Assembly: GCA_902632555.1 (NCBI GenBank)
Contig: CACPCZ010000002.1
Location: forward strand, 62,001-126,000
Direction: 5' to 3'
Length of the DNA: 64,000 nt
Source: an uncultured SAR86 cluster bacterium
GTDB taxonomy: Bacteria; Pseudomonadota; Gammaproteobacteria; Magnimaribacterales; D2472
Shown: in pieces, positions 46,491 to 57,229 of the stretch
Numbering within the stretch: position 1 is the first letter of the stretch
Layout: every line of letters starts with the position of its first letter
Position numbers and translations under genes: made by a program
The notes under the pieces: model-generated
Databases searched by the model: none
Told to the model about the DNA's origin: nothing
What the model saw: only the letters and a program-made list of their open reading frames with translations

Positions 46491-47938
46491 CAATAAAATA
46501 TAAGTCAATTAAAGAGATTAAGAAAATGATTTCTAATAAAGAAATCTCAAATGTAGAAATTGTTAATGAAGTTTTTAAAAATATCACTGAAAATGAACAT
46601 CTAAATGCATTTATAACTCTTAATGAAGAAGATTCAATAAAAAAAGCTTTATATTTAGATAATAATCCTTCAGATTTAGCACTTTCAGGAATACCTGTCG
46701 CTCAAAAAGATCTTTTTTGTACAAAAGGCCTCAGAACAACATGTGGTTCGAATATTCTTAATAATTTTATACCTCCATACTCAGCAACTGTAATAGAAAA
46801 TCTTGAAAGTGCAGGTTGTATATCAGTTGGTAAAACTAATATGGACGAATTTGCAATGGGATCATCTAATGAGACTAGCTTTTTTGGTAATGTTCAAAAT
46901 CCTTGGGGTGAAAATCTAGTACCGGGAGGTAGCTCGGGTGGATCAGCTGCAGTTGTAGCAGCAGGTATAGTTCCAGCTGCGTCAGGAACAGACACTGGAG
47001 GATCAATAAGACAGCCTGCTTCACTATGTGGCATTACTGGATTGAAGCCTACTTATGGAAGAATTTCTAGATGGGGAATGATTGCTTTTGCGTCAAGTTT
47101 AGATCAAGCAGGACCAATGGCTCGTTCGGCTGAGGACTGTGCAATTATACTTAATGAAATGTGCTCGCATGATGAAAAAGATACAACATCTTTAAACGAA
47201 AATATTCCAAATTTTCAAAAACATTTGAATGAATCACTTAAAGGGAAAAAGATTGGCATTGTTAAAGATCTTGATCTTTCTAGTTTGGACAATGAAGTTG
47301 TTAAGGTATATGAGGAATCGTTAAATGAATTCACATCATTAGGAGCTGAATTGGTAGATATAACTTTGCCAAATCTTTCATTATCGGTTCCAACTTATTA
47401 CGTTATTGCTCCAGCTGAATGCTCATCCAATCTGTCAAGGTTCGACGGTGTAAAATTCGGGAGAAGATCTGAAAATCCAAAAAATTTAGAGGAATTATAT
47501 GTGCAAACTCGCTCTGAAGGATTTGGTGATGAAGTGAAACGAAGAATTTTAATTGGATCATATGTTCTTTCAGCTGGATATTACGATGCTTATTACAAAA
47601 AAGCTCAACAAGTACGAAGACTTATAAAAAATGATTTTGATAGTGCATTTACAAAAGTTGACGTAATAATGACGCCAACTACAAGAGGAACTGCTTTTGA
47701 AATGGGGTCTAAAGGAAGCGATCCCATACAAATGTATTTGGAAGATTTATTTACAATCTCTGCAAATCTTGCTGGTTTGCCAGCGATGTCGCTTCCTAAT
47801 GGAAACATTGATAATAAACCTCTAGGCTTACAAATTATTGGAAATTTTCTTGATGAAAGTTCAATTTTAAATTTTGCTCACATGTACCAAAATGTTACAA
47901 ATTGGCACATGCATACACCTGATGGATTACGAAAATGA
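46487..47938 (+). CDS. gatA: Asp-tRNA(Asn)/Glu-tRNA(Gln) amidotransferase subunit A
   Basis: The amidase-signature subunit that hydrolyses glutamine to supply ammonia. The catalytic Lys is in '[13 protein letters not shown]'. The Gly/Ser-rich signature '[15 protein letters not shown]' and the nucleophile region '[17 protein letters not shown]' are intact. Length is 483. The start codon is GTG, overlapping the gatC stop (GTGA). gatB follows with an ATGA overlap. Confidence 0.98.
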   Translation: MTIKYKSIKEIKKMISNKEISNVEIVNEVFKNITENEHLNAFITLNEEDSIKKALYLDNNPSDLALSGIPVAQKDLFCTKGLRTTCGSNILNNFIPPYSATVIENLESAGCISVGKTNMDEFAMGSSNETSFFGNVQNPWGENLVPGGSSGGSAAVVAAGIVPAASGTDTGGSIRQPASLCGITGLKPTYGRISRWGMIAFASSLDQAGPMARSAEDCAIILNEMCSHDEKDTTSLNENIPNFQKHLNESLKGKKIGIVKDLDLSSLDNEVVKVYEESLNEFTSLGAELVDITLPNLSLSVPTYYVIAPAECSSNLSRFDGVKFGRRSENPKNLEELYVQTRSEGFGDEVKRRILIGSYVLSAGYYDAYYKKAQQVRRLIKNDFDSAFTKVDVIMTPTTRGTAFEMGSKGSDPIQMYLEDLFTISANLAGLPAMSLPNGNIDNKPLGLQIIGNFLDESSILNFAHMYQNVTNWHMHTPDGLRK

Positions 47939-49362
47939 GCTGGGAAACAGTAATTGGATTAGAAATCCACGTGCAACTATCAACGAAATCAAAATTATTT
48001 TCTGGCGGGTCAACTGAATTTGGTGCGGAATCTAACACTCATGTTGATCTTATAGACATGGGCTTGCCTGGAGTTCTGCCAGTTGCAAACAGAGAGGCAT
48101 TTTATAAAGCAATAAGATTTGGGCTTGCAATAGGCGCAGAAATAAACCAAACATCAACTTTTGATAGAAAAAATTATTTTTATCCTGATCTGCCTAAAGG
48201 CTACCAAATAACACAAATGACAAAACCAATTGTTGAAAAAGGTTCAATAAAAATAGTTATTGATAATGAAGAAAAGGTAATAAACATTACTAGAGCTCAT
48301 TTGGAGGAAGATGCAGGCAAGTCAATTCATGATCTTTTTGAAGGAGAAACTGGAGTAGATTTAAACAGAGCAGGTACTCCTTTACTTGAAATAGTTTCAG
48401 AACCTGAAATATCGAGTGCAAAAGAAGCGGTAGCGTATTTTAAAGCAATTCGGCAATTGGTAACTTTTCTCGATATATGCGATGGAAATATGGCAGAGGG
48501 ATCAATGAGATGTGATGTTAACGTATCTATTAAAAAAACTAATGAAAGTGAGTTAGGCACCAGAGCCGAACTAAAAAACATAAATTCTTTTAAGTTCATT
48601 GAAAAAGCTATTAATTATGAGATCGACAGACAAATAAGGGTCTTAGAGAATGGTGAATCAGTTGTTCAAGAAACAAGACTATATGATAGTGAAAAAAATG
48701 AAACAAGATCTATGCGTTCAAAGGAAGAAGCAAATGACTATAGATATTTCCCATGCCCTGATCTTCTTCCGGTTGTAATTTCGGACGATGAATTAAAAGA
48801 AATCATCAGTAATTTACCTGAGCTTCCTGAGGAGAAAGAAAAGAAATATATATCAGAAATTGGTTTAGAAGAATCCGAAGCAAAAATAATTTCATCTTCA
48901 AAGACTATGGCAAATATGTTTGAACAAGCTTCATCAAAAACAAATGATGCTAAGTTAGTTGCAAGATGGCTTGTTGGTGATGTGAGCGCCCTTCTCAATA
49001 AAGAAAACATTGAGATTGATGAATCAAACTTATCAGCAGAAAATTTTGGAAAACTGATTGAAAGGATTTCTGATAATACTATTTCAGGAAAAATTGCTAA
49101 ATCTGTCTTAGAAGAGATATGGGAAAATGGATCAGATGTTGACGAAATTATTGAGTCAAAAGGGCTTGTTCAAATTCAAGACGAATCGTTGCTAGAAGAA
49201 ATTGCTAATAAGATTATTAAATCTAATCCAGAACAGGTTTTAGCTTATAAAGGTGGAAAAGACAAATTATTTGGATTCTTTGTAGGACAAGTTATGAAAG
49301 AAACACAAGGAAAGGCTAATCCAAAGAGTGTCAACAAAATTCTAAAAAAATTATTAAGCTAG
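47935..49362 (+). CDS. gatB: Asp-tRNA(Asn)/Glu-tRNA(Gln) amidotransferase subunit B
   Basis: The kinase/transamidation subunit. '[18 protein letters not shown]' opens the cradle domain, followed by '[15 protein letters not shown]', 'EDAGKSIHD', '[16 protein letters not shown]' and '[14 protein letters not shown]'. The C-terminal YqeY-like domain ends '[20 protein letters not shown]'. Length is 475. It is convergent with the MaoC-like gene, with 2 bp between stops and no terminator visible. Confidence 0.98.
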   Translation: MSWETVIGLEIHVQLSTKSKLFSGGSTEFGAESNTHVDLIDMGLPGVLPVANREAFYKAIRFGLAIGAEINQTSTFDRKNYFYPDLPKGYQITQMTKPIVEKGSIKIVIDNEEKVINITRAHLEEDAGKSIHDLFEGETGVDLNRAGTPLLEIVSEPEISSAKEAVAYFKAIRQLVTFLDICDGNMAEGSMRCDVNVSIKKTNESELGTRAELKNINSFKFIEKAINYEIDRQIRVLENGESVVQETRLYDSEKNETRSMRSKEEANDYRYFPCPDLLPVVISDDELKEIISNLPELPEEKEKKYISEIGLEESEAKIISSSKTMANMFEQASSKTNDAKLVARWLVGDVSALLNKENIEIDESNLSAENFGKLIERISDNTISGKIAKSVLEEIWENGSDVDEIIESKGLVQIQDESLLEEIANKIIKSNPEQVLAYKGGKDKLFGFFVGQVMKETQGKANPKSVNKILKKLLS

Positions 49363-49364
49363 TC

Positions 49365-49826
49365 TTAAATCACAAACATACTTAATGTTTCAGCAACAAA
49401 TGCTGGCTTTTCAACACCTTTTATTTCCATGGTAACTTCAGTTTTTGCGAGAAATTGACCTGGGTTTTTTTCACTTATGTCAATGCATTTCATATGAATT
49501 CTTACTTCAGAATTTACAGGCACTGGACTCAAAAATCTAACTTTATCCAATCCATAATTAAGTCCCATCTTTGTTCCCTCTAAGACCATGCCAATTTCCT
49601 GATCAAAGGGTATTCCAGCAACTAATGATAAAGATAAAAAACCATGAGCAATTGTAGATCCGAAAACTGGTGTAGCTTGTTCAGGATCAACGTGTATAAA
49701 CTGATGATCCATTGTTGCATCTGCAAATTTATCAATTCTATCCTGATCTATTGTCACCCAATCTGAAACACCAACCTCAGTTCCAATAACTGAATCAATT
49801 TCGTCAGTCTTTACAACTTTTAACAT
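49365..49826 (-). CDS. MaoC-like (R)-specific enoyl-CoA hydratase
   Basis: A single hot-dog domain of 153 residues. The hydratase-2 motif is seen as 'DQFADATMDHQFIHVDPEQA'-like text (the read segment is 'DKFADATMDHQFIHVD') and 'STIAHGFLSLSLV'. His in 'FIHVD' and Asp/His around it correspond to the catalytic dyad. It lies 1 bp after the acyl-CoA ligase stop, so the two are probably co-transcribed and act on the same acyl-CoA pool. The precise substrate cannot be read from sequence. Confidence 0.88.
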   Translation of the reverse strand: MLKVVKTDEIDSVIGTEVGVSDWVTIDQDRIDKFADATMDHQFIHVDPEQATPVFGSTIAHGFLSLSLVAGIPFDQEIGMVLEGTKMGLNYGLDKVRFLSPVPVNSEVRIHMKCIDISEKNPGQFLAKTEVTMEIKGVEKPAFVAETLSMFVI

Positions 49827-49827
49827 A

Positions 49828-51444
49828 CTACTTCTCCATATAGTGATTATTATATTCTTCCCTTAATTCAAATTTCTGTAGCTTTCCTGTTGCACCATGT
49901 GGCAACTCCTTTAAAAATACTATTTCATCAGGAAGCCACCATTTAGCAACTTTATCACTCAAAAAATCTATAATGCTGTCTTTTTCAATTGGCTCCCCTG
50001 AATTAGTGACAACAAAAAGCATTGGCCTTTCATCCCATTTAGGATGAGGAATACCCACCACACATGCTTCAGCTATTTCAGGATGTCCAAAGGCTGCATT
50101 CTCTAAATCTATAGAACTTATCCACTCTCCTCCAGATTTAATAACGTCCTTTGCCCTATCCTTAATGGTCATATATCCGTCTTCATCTAAGACTGAGATA
50201 TCTCCTGTATCAAACCAGCCATCGGCATCAACAGCATCTTTTTCCGCTTTAAAATATTTTTTAAGAATCCATGGACCTCTTACTAACAAATGCCCTTGCG
50301 ATTCTCCATCTTTTGGAAGTTCATTACCTTCATCATCAACAACTTTCAGCTCAACTCCATATATAGGCCTACCCTGCTTTAGCTGAATGGCGTATTTTTC
50401 TTCTTTTGACATATTTTTCATTTCAGGCGTTGGTACATTTGTGGTACCAAGAGGACTCATTTCAGTCATGCCCCATGCATGGATAACATTTACATCATGA
50501 ACTTCATCAAACTCCTGCAGTGTTGAAAGAGAAAGAGCTGATCCACCTATAATAGTATTTCTAACTGAAGTTAAAATTTTATTATTTTCTCTACAGTAAG
50601 CTAACAGACCCATCCATATTGTTGGTACACCAAAAGCTAATGTTACATCTTCTTTGTCAATAAGTTCATATAACGGTTCACCCTCCATCTGCATACCAGG
50701 CATTACAAGCTTCAATCCATTCATTGCACCAAAATAAGGTATACCCCATGCCAAAACATGAAATAAAGGCACTACCATTAAAATCGAATCATCTTGTTGG
50801 ATTGTAAGAGCTGTCAATGAAGCTTGAGCATGAAGAATATTTGATTTGTGACTATATAAAACACCTTTAGGATTTCCTGTTGTTCCTGATGTATAGCATA
50901 GTGCACAAGCAGCATCATCAGCCAGATGAGGCCAAATGTAATTTTCATCTCCGTTGGAAATATATTCTTCATATGAAACTGCATTTTTAAGAGAGGTTTC
51001 AGGCATTTCATTTACATCGCAAAGCACAATGTATTTTTCGACAGTAGTTAAATTTTCTTGTAGAGCTTCGAGAATTGGAACAAATGGCAATTCTACAAAT
51101 ATCATCTTATCTTCAGCATGATTAATAATATAAACAGCCTGCTCTGGATGAAGTCTAAAATTAAGCGTATGTGTCACAGCTCCCATGCCAGATATCCCAT
51201 AATACATTTCTAGATGTCTGTAGGTATTTAAAGCCAACGTAGCAACGACATCGCCATGCTTAACTCCGTCCTTTTCTAGTGCCGATGCCAATTTTCTAGA
51301 TCTGATACACACTTCTTCGTAATTTGATCTATGTATTTCTCCTGATACCAGTCTACTTATAATTTCTGTCTTTGGATGAATTTCTCTAGCGTGCTCAATA
51401 ATGCCAGCAATATTAGGCGTCCATGTTTGCATATCTCCAATCAT
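49828..51444 (-). CDS. AMP-forming acyl-CoA ligase (medium-chain / DmdB-like type)
   Basis: An ANL-superfamily enzyme that activates a carboxylic acid via acyl-AMP. The ATP loop is '[17 protein letters not shown]', '[15 protein letters not shown]' is the A5 motif, '[23 protein letters not shown]' the A7/A8 hinge, and '[13 protein letters not shown]' holds the A10 catalytic Lys. I start at 51444 after a GGGAG site, giving 538 residues; the track start adds 21 unlikely residues. From memory, the N-terminal half ('[30 protein letters not shown]') resembles AlkK-type and DmdB ligases. Substrate is not determinable. Confidence 0.88.
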   Translation of the reverse strand: MIGDMQTWTPNIAGIIEHAREIHPKTEIISRLVSGEIHRSNYEEVCIRSRKLASALEKDGVKHGDVVATLALNTYRHLEMYYGISGMGAVTHTLNFRLHPEQAVYIINHAEDKMIFVELPFVPILEALQENLTTVEKYIVLCDVNEMPETSLKNAVSYEEYISNGDENYIWPHLADDAACALCYTSGTTGNPKGVLYSHKSNILHAQASLTALTIQQDDSILMVVPLFHVLAWGIPYFGAMNGLKLVMPGMQMEGEPLYELIDKEDVTLAFGVPTIWMGLLAYCRENNKILTSVRNTIIGGSALSLSTLQEFDEVHDVNVIHAWGMTEMSPLGTTNVPTPEMKNMSKEEKYAIQLKQGRPIYGVELKVVDDEGNELPKDGESQGHLLVRGPWILKKYFKAEKDAVDADGWFDTGDISVLDEDGYMTIKDRAKDVIKSGGEWISSIDLENAAFGHPEIAEACVVGIPHPKWDERPMLFVVTNSGEPIEKDSIIDFLSDKVAKWWLPDEIVFLKELPHGATGKLQKFELREEYNNHYMEK

Positions 51445-51512
51445 TTGAATTGCTCCCTTAAGATGTTTGATATAAATTATATAAGAACCAACATTATTTG
51501 ATAACAAAAATT

Positions 51513-52178
51513 ATGAATATTAGAGAAGCTATAGAAAAGAGGTTTTCAGTTAGGGCTTTCACTGAAAAAGTCCCAGAGATAGATACGATTAAAGAAATAT
51601 TGAAAACTGCGGGTACTGCTCCATCGGGCGGCAATATCCAACCATGGAAAGTTTATGTATTAAGTGAAAATGCAAAAAAAGAATTATCTGATAAGACTTT
51701 ATATAACTTTGATAATGGAGTTCAAGAAGAAATCGAATATAACATCTATCCAAAACCTTTGGCAGATGAATATAAAAAAAGAAGATATGAGTGTGGTGCT
51801 GACATGTATAGTGCGCTTTCAATAGAAAAGGATGATTTGGATTCTCGTTTCAAGCAAATTAGAGAAAATTATAATTTTTTTGGTGCTCCACTTGGAATGA
51901 TAATTACAATAGATAGATCTTTTGGCAAAAATGGATGGGGGCATGTTGGAATGTTCCTTGAAAATCTTTGGCTTAGCGCAATCGATCACGGACTAGCTAT
52001 GTGCTTACAAGAATCATGGTCAATATATCCTAAAACAGTAAAAGAATTTATAAAACATCCTGATAATGAGATTGTATGGTGTGGTATTGCTATTGGATAT
52101 GAAGATTCTTCAAAACCAATAAATCAATATAGAACAAGAAGAGAAAATCTAGATTCTTTTGTTTCATTTATTGAATAA
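51513..52178 (+). CDS. Nitroreductase-family FMN oxidoreductase
   Basis: An FMN-dependent NAD(P)H oxidoreductase of the NfsB/RutE fold (221 residues). The FMN phosphate motif 'EKRFSVRAFTEK' and 'TAGTAPSGGNIQPWKVYVLS' are typical, as is 'HVGMFLENLWLSAIDHGLAMCLQESW'. I start at 51513 ('MNIREAIEKR'). The track start five codons upstream adds 'MITKI'. It is divergent from the acyl-CoA ligase (68-bp gap) and 5 bp upstream of selO. The physiological electron acceptor is unknown. Confidence 0.9.
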   Translation: MNIREAIEKRFSVRAFTEKVPEIDTIKEILKTAGTAPSGGNIQPWKVYVLSENAKKELSDKTLYNFDNGVQEEIEYNIYPKPLADEYKKRRYECGADMYSALSIEKDDLDSRFKQIRENYNFFGAPLGMIITIDRSFGKNGWGHVGMFLENLWLSAIDHGLAMCLQESWSIYPKTVKEFIKHPDNEIVWCGIAIGYEDSSKPINQYRTRRENLDSFVSFIE

Positions 52179-52183
52179 AATCT

Positions 52184-53641
52184 GTGAGCAAATCTTCAAA
52201 TAATATTTTTTTTAAGAATTCTTATGCAGATGAGCTTCAAAGTTTGTGTGAGAGATGCTCTCCTTCTCCTTTTGAAAAATCAGAAGTTCTTTTAAAGAAT
52301 TATGAACTAGCAGCTGAACTGGGAATAAACAAATCATTTTTAGATTCTAAACAGTGTTTGGATATATTTTCTGGATGTGCCATTTCAAATAGTTCAATTC
52401 CTATAGCTCAAGCGTATTCTGGACATCAATATGGAAATTTCAATCCAAATATGGGTGATGGAAGAGCAATTTTATTGGGTGAAATTAATAACAGAGATAT
52501 TCAATTAAAGGGAAGTGGTCAAACACCTTTTTCAAAGAATGGAGATGGAAAATCAGCTTTAGGTCCGGTTTTGAGAGAATATTTGATAAGTGAATTTATG
52601 AACTCAATCAATATACCGACTACTAGATCTTTATTAGCAATTAAATCAAATGAAACTGTTTATAGAGAAAAGGAAATACCGGGAGGTATTCTTACAAGGG
52701 TTGCAAAAAGTCATATTAGAATTGGTACTTTTGAGTACGTATATAACTTTAAGCCTAAAAGTTTGAAACTTCTTGCCGATTACACCTTAAAAAGACATTT
52801 TCCTGAGCTATCTAATGTTAATAATAAGTATTTAAGTCTTTTTGCAGCCATTTGCGATAAACAATCTTATTTAATTTCAAAGTGGATGAGTATAGGTTTT
52901 GTTCATGGTGTCATGAATACAGATAACATGACAGTATCTGGTGAAACCATTGATTATGGTCCATGTGCTTTTATGGATGGATATGATCCAAATATCTATT
53001 ACAGTTCAATTGATAAATATGGAAGATATTCATACAAAAATCAGCCAGCAATCTTGATATGGAATTTAACAAAGCTAGCAGAAACTTTTATTCCTTTAGT
53101 AAATGAAAATATTGATAAAGCTGTAAAAGATCTCTCTGAAGTTCTTAATATAACAATGCCAACCTATGAAGAATATTTCTATACAGAGATGTCAATTAAG
53201 TTAGGAATAAAAGATGTTAATGAAAAAATAATAAGACTCATTGATAAATATTTAGATATCTTAAAAACTGAAAATATTGATTACACAATATCTTTCAGAG
53301 ACCTATCAATGATTCATTCAAATAAAATCAAAGTTTCTGAATCAATTTTTAAAAAGATCAAGGTTTTTGAGAAATGGTACGAAGATTTTTCTAACACTGT
53401 AAATATTAAGAATGTCCCGAAAGACATAGTTTCTGAACATATGGACGGATATAACCCATGCTATATTCCAAGAAATTATATTATTGAGAATGCTCTTAAA
53501 GAGGCGATAAATGGAAATATGTCAGAAATAGAAATGATGAATGAATACTTAAAAATGCCTTATAAAAAACAAAAAATTAATTCAAGGTACTATTTTTCAT
53601 CTGACTATAATCAGCCATATATTACTTTCTGTGGTACTTAG
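52184..53641 (+). CDS. selO: SelO/YdiU pseudokinase protein AMPylase
   Basis: A UPF0061 family protein. SelO transfers AMP from ATP to protein hydroxyls, using an inverted kinase fold, and is linked to oxidative stress. Signatures are 'AQAYSGHQYGNFNPNMGDGRAILLGE', 'LKGSGQTPFSKNGDGKSALGPVLREYL', 'HGVMNTDNMTVSGETIDYGPCAFMDGY' and the C-terminal 'YITFCGT' with the conserved near-terminal Cys. The start is GTG (52184), 5 bp after the nitroreductase stop. At 485 residues it is full length. Confidence 0.95.
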   Translation: MSKSSNNIFFKNSYADELQSLCERCSPSPFEKSEVLLKNYELAAELGINKSFLDSKQCLDIFSGCAISNSSIPIAQAYSGHQYGNFNPNMGDGRAILLGEINNRDIQLKGSGQTPFSKNGDGKSALGPVLREYLISEFMNSINIPTTRSLLAIKSNETVYREKEIPGGILTRVAKSHIRIGTFEYVYNFKPKSLKLLADYTLKRHFPELSNVNNKYLSLFAAICDKQSYLISKWMSIGFVHGVMNTDNMTVSGETIDYGPCAFMDGYDPNIYYSSIDKYGRYSYKNQPAILIWNLTKLAETFIPLVNENIDKAVKDLSEVLNITMPTYEEYFYTEMSIKLGIKDVNEKIIRLIDKYLDILKTENIDYTISFRDLSMIHSNKIKVSESIFKKIKVFEKWYEDFSNTVNIKNVPKDIVSEHMDGYNPCYIPRNYIIENALKEAINGNMSEIEMMNEYLKMPYKKQKINSRYYFSSDYNQPYITFCGT

Positions 53642-53642
53642 A

Positions 53643-54458
53643 TTAAATCTTCAAAGTCCCAATTGTTATTCTTGGAATACTGCTGAGATCTTTTAAACAT
53701 AATATGTTTGAAAAGTTACTCGCACTAAAAATATTTTTAACCTCAAATTCTTGGTCATGACCATGTTCAATCATTAGAACACCTCCCTCTCTAAGAATCG
53801 AAGTTGACTGTGATACTATTTTTTTAATGTCCCCTAAACCATGATCTTTTGCCACCAAAGCACTATAGGGTTCATGTTTTAAATTATTCAAATGATCATC
53901 ATTCTCATCAATGTATGGAGGATTACTTACAATAAGATCAAATGATTTATTCGTAAAACATGATAACCAGTTTGCATGAATGAGTAAGAAATTATCAGCA
54001 TTCAAATTTCTTTTGTTAATTGAGGCTACTTCTAATGCACCAATTGAATTGTCAGAACCATAAACAGTAGCACTTAAATTTTTTAAAGCAATTGAGATTC
54101 CAATGCATCCTGAACCTGTTCCAACATCTAGCAGTTTCAGTGAAGATGTAAAGTGATTGTTTACATATTCAACTAAAATTTCTGTTTCTGGTCTAGGAAT
54201 TAATACTCTGTTATCAATATAAAAATTATTTTCATAAAATTTACTCGAATTTAAAATATAATCGAGTGGCGTACCTTCTTCTTTTTTCTTTTTAAAATCT
54301 TTTATTAAATTCTCTTCTTGTTCTGTTAAAAAACGTTCCGAATTAAGATAAATATCATTGTAATTAAAACCTAAACTTTCTTTTAAATAATAAATAAATT
54401 CATCTTTTGCCTCATGGCTATAAAACATTTTTTGATAATGACTTAATTTATTTTTCAA
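53643..54458 (-). CDS. prmC: Release factor glutamine methyltransferase PrmC
   Basis: N5-methylates the Gln of the GGQ motif in RF1 and RF2. 'VLIPRPETEILVEYV' and the SAM site 'LLDVGTGSGCIGISIAL' are followed by the catalytic 'LIVSNPPYIDEND'. Length is 271. It directly follows prfA, which encodes its substrate, as in E. coli (hemA-prfA-prmC). It abuts selO tail-to-tail with 1 bp between. Confidence 0.97.
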   Translation of the reverse strand: MKNKLSHYQKMFYSHEAKDEFIYYLKESLGFNYNDIYLNSERFLTEQEENLIKDFKKKKEEGTPLDYILNSSKFYENNFYIDNRVLIPRPETEILVEYVNNHFTSSLKLLDVGTGSGCIGISIALKNLSATVYGSDNSIGALEVASINKRNLNADNFLLIHANWLSCFTNKSFDLIVSNPPYIDENDDHLNNLKHEPYSALVAKDHGLGDIKKIVSQSTSILREGGVLMIEHGHDQEFEVKNIFSASNFSNILCLKDLSSIPRITIGTLKI

Positions 54459-55544
54459 TTATTCGGATTCGAGTTGTGAAAGCATAGCTAGCTGATTTTC
54501 TGCAAGAAGAGCATCACAAATTGTTTTTATGTCACCATCCATAATTTGATCTAGATTATGCTGGGTAAGTTTAATTCTATGATCTGTCATTCTGCCTTGA
54601 GGGAAGTTGTATGTCCTTATCTTCTCGCTTCTGTCTCCAGTGCCAACGAGAATTTTTCTCTCACTAGCAATACTCTCTTGTTGGCTGTCAATCTCTTGCT
54701 GCTTAAGTTTAGCTGCCAAGAGGGAAAGTGCTTTTTCTTTATTTTTGTGTTGAGATCTGCCGTCTTGACACTCGACTACTAATCCTGTGGGAATATGTGT
54801 TAGACGAACAGCGGAATCAGTTTTATTTACATGCTGACCTCCAGCACCAGAAGCCCTAAAAGTATCAACTCTTAAATCATTTTTATCAATATAAATGTCT
54901 TTAACTTCCTCTACCTCAGGCAAAATGGCAACTGTACAAGTAGATGTATGAATTCTTCCTTGTGACTCCGTCTCTGGCACTCTTTGGACCCTATGAACGC
55001 CTGATTCAAATTTAAGTACCTTGAATACACTCTTACCATTTAACTTTGCAACAACTTCTTTTAAACCACCTTGCTCAGAAGGTTTTATATCAATTATTTC
55101 AAGATTCCATCCTTCTCTTTCGACTAATCGGGAATACATTCTAAATAAATCACCAGCAAAAATACTTGCCTCATCTCCACCTGCTCCAGCTCTAATTTCA
55201 AGATAAGCAGAGCCATCATCTGCAGAATCTTTAGGAAGAAGCATTAACTTTAACTCTTGCTCGAGAATTTCTGGTTTATCTGAAAATTTCTTTAAATCAT
55301 CTTCTGCAAGTATTTTAAGATCTTCATCATCGGAATTGATTATTTCATTGGCATCTTTAATACTTTCTATAACCTCGTTATATTCATGAAATTTTTCGAC
55401 GATAGGTTTTAGTTCTGAAAATTCTTTATTTAACTTGGTATATTTATCAATATCTTTAACTGTTTCAGAATCAACTAATAGGCTTTCGATTTCATTAATC
55501 CTATTTTGAAGCTGATCTAGCTTCTTGAGCATTGAATCATGCAT
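54459..55544 (-). CDS. prfA: Peptide chain release factor 1
   Basis: Terminates translation at UAA and UAG. '[22 protein letters not shown]', '[25 protein letters not shown]' and the catalytic '[21 protein letters not shown]' (GGQ) are intact. '[12 protein letters not shown]' is the C-terminal signature. Three ATGs are possible. I use 55544 because it gives the same spacing to 'KLDQLQ' as E. coli RF1 (361 residues). It overlaps hemA by 8 bp. Confidence 0.97.
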   Translation of the reverse strand: MHDSMLKKLDQLQNRINEIESLLVDSETVKDIDKYTKLNKEFSELKPIVEKFHEYNEVIESIKDANEIINSDDEDLKILAEDDLKKFSDKPEILEQELKLMLLPKDSADDGSAYLEIRAGAGGDEASIFAGDLFRMYSRLVEREGWNLEIIDIKPSEQGGLKEVVAKLNGKSVFKVLKFESGVHRVQRVPETESQGRIHTSTCTVAILPEVEEVKDIYIDKNDLRVDTFRASGAGGQHVNKTDSAVRLTHIPTGLVVECQDGRSQHKNKEKALSLLAAKLKQQEIDSQQESIASERKILVGTGDRSEKIRTYNFPQGRMTDHRIKLTQHNLDQIMDGDIKTICDALLAENQLAMLSQLESE

Positions 55545-56769
55545 TATCAAAATAATTTTTGATCATAGACTCAATAATATGATCATCAATATTCTTTATA
55601 TCATTAAAATTATTTAAATCTTTATCGCTAATTTTCATGGTCTTTATAGCTTTTACTAGTTCAGAAAAGTCTTTTGACTGTTTGAACTGACTAACTTCTT
55701 CTATTGATAAACTTTTTAAGAATGCTTCAAGCTGAATATTAATGTTATCCTTCGAAGCTTTATTGATAAATGAATCTAAAGCTGCCTGAGCTTGAAGAAC
55801 AATTATATTCATTGCTTTTTCGGCCTCAATGGAGCGTTGGCCATAGTTATCTTGTGTAATTTTTTCTATATCATCAATAGAGAAAAGATATGCTTGTTCA
55901 ATATTTCTAATTTCCTCTTCGATGTTTCTGGGCACTCCCAAATCAATAAGAAGCATTGGTTTATTTTTCCTTATCTTTAAAGCATTTTCTATAGCACCTT
56001 TTCCTATTAAAGGTAGATCAGTTGAAGAAGATGCAATAACTATATCTGCTATCTCTAGCTGATCATGCAAAGATTCTAGGGAGGAGGACAATATTTCATA
56101 ATTATCATCCAGCTGAATCTTACGAACTGTCCTATTTACAGATTTAATATTATTTATTCCCTTTTTATAAAGATTATCAATGACGCTCTGCGCCAATGAT
56201 CCTGCGCCAACAACTAGTACATTTTGCTCGTTAGGGTTTTCAAAAATATTTTTTACTAGCTTAAGGGCTAATCCACTTACAGATAAAGAATTTAGTCCTA
56301 TATTAGTTTCTGTTCTTGCTTTTTTTGAAATCTCAATAACTTTATCTGATAAAAAAGCTAAATTTCTCCCAACAATACCGATATCTTTTGCCTTTTTAAG
56401 AGCAGATTTAAACTGACCAAATATTTCTTGCTCCCCAAGAACTTGTGAATCAATTCCTGATGCAACCTTGCTCATGTGAACGAGAGCATCATGATTGTCT
56501 AAAAAATAAAAACTTTCTAATGGCACATCACTTATCTTTAGAACTTTAAAAACTTCCTTTAGAACACTTTTTCCAATATTTTTTTTACCGATAAAATAAA
56601 TTTCGGTTCTATTACAAGTAGAAATTCCATAAAAAGATTCAATGTCTTTCTTAAAAAATTCTTTTAAATGATTATCTAATAAAATTTGATTGGACTCATT
56701 TATAATAAACTTTTCTCTTTCAGAAACATTTGAGGTCTTGTGATTAATGCCAAAAAGTTGTAATTCCAT
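55537..56769 (-). CDS. hemA: Glutamyl-tRNA reductase
   Basis: First step of C5-pathway tetrapyrrole synthesis. The catalytic Cys is in '[12 protein letters not shown]', followed by '[20 protein letters not shown]', the NADPH site '[13 protein letters not shown]' and '[12 protein letters not shown]'. The C-terminal dimerisation helix runs to the end. Length is 410. Its 5' end overlaps the divergent lolB start by 23 bp, which is unusual since E. coli has a gap there. Confidence 0.97.
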   Translation of the reverse strand: MELQLFGINHKTSNVSEREKFIINESNQILLDNHLKEFFKKDIESFYGISTCNRTEIYFIGKKNIGKSVLKEVFKVLKISDVPLESFYFLDNHDALVHMSKVASGIDSQVLGEQEIFGQFKSALKKAKDIGIVGRNLAFLSDKVIEISKKARTETNIGLNSLSVSGLALKLVKNIFENPNEQNVLVVGAGSLAQSVIDNLYKKGINNIKSVNRTVRKIQLDDNYEILSSSLESLHDQLEIADIVIASSSTDLPLIGKGAIENALKIRKNKPMLLIDLGVPRNIEEEIRNIEQAYLFSIDDIEKITQDNYGQRSIEAEKAMNIIVLQAQAALDSFINKASKDNINIQLEAFLKSLSIEEVSQFKQSKDFSELVKAIKTMKISDKDLNNFNDIKNIDDHIIESMIKNYFDNA

Positions 56770-57229
56770 TTCAATAGTATTTTGTTATGTTTTTGTTATT
56801 ATTTTTATTTCGTCATGTGCAAGTGTCATTGATGATAAAAATACTTCGCAGTTTAAAGGAAAAGTAATAATAAACGAGAAAAATTCTGAATCATTATCTT
56901 TTAATATTAACGTAAGTATCTATAAAAACTCATCTATTATACAGATTAAGAGACCATTTTATGGAAATGTATTAAAAATTGAGCTTAATCAAGGGGAAAA
57001 GGCCTCTATTTTCACTACTCAATATGCTAACCAATTTTATCTACCTGATTATATTGATCAAAACTTAAGATATTGGCTAGTACAATGTTTGTTCTCAAAG
57101 GATTTTAATATATTTGAATCAACCGAAGATCTGACCTTTCAATTTCTTTGTAACAAAAACAAAGATAATACAAACATAATAATTGAATATAATGAATTTT
57201 ATATTGAGGGTTTTTTAATAAGACAATGA
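56747..57229 (+). CDS. lolB: Outer-membrane lipoprotein LolB (divergent, short)
   Basis: An outer-membrane receptor that inserts lipoproteins delivered by LolA. The signal peptide '[20 protein letters not shown]' ends in a lipobox Cys. The mature part is a small beta-rich domain ('QFKGKVIINEKNSESLSFNINVSI', 'YFGNVLKIELNQGE'-like; the text reads 'FYGNVLKIELNQGE'). Length is 160, against about 207 in E. coli. Identification leans on the hemA/lolB-ispE synteny. No alternative in-frame start exists between the ATG and the lipobox, so the overlap with hemA is real. Confidence 0.8.
   Translation: MPKSCNSISIVFCYVFVIIFISSCASVIDDKNTSQFKGKVIINEKNSESLSFNINVSIYKNSSIIQIKRPFYGNVLKIELNQGEKASIFTTQYANQFYLPDYIDQNLRYWLVQCLFSKDFNIFESTEDLTFQFLCNKNKDNTNIIIEYNEFYIEGFLIRQ

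Noticed and set aside
49365-53641. Genomic island between gatB and prmC
   Set aside because: No integrase, repeats, tRNA boundary or evident composition shift is visible. The genes look like ordinary metabolic content.
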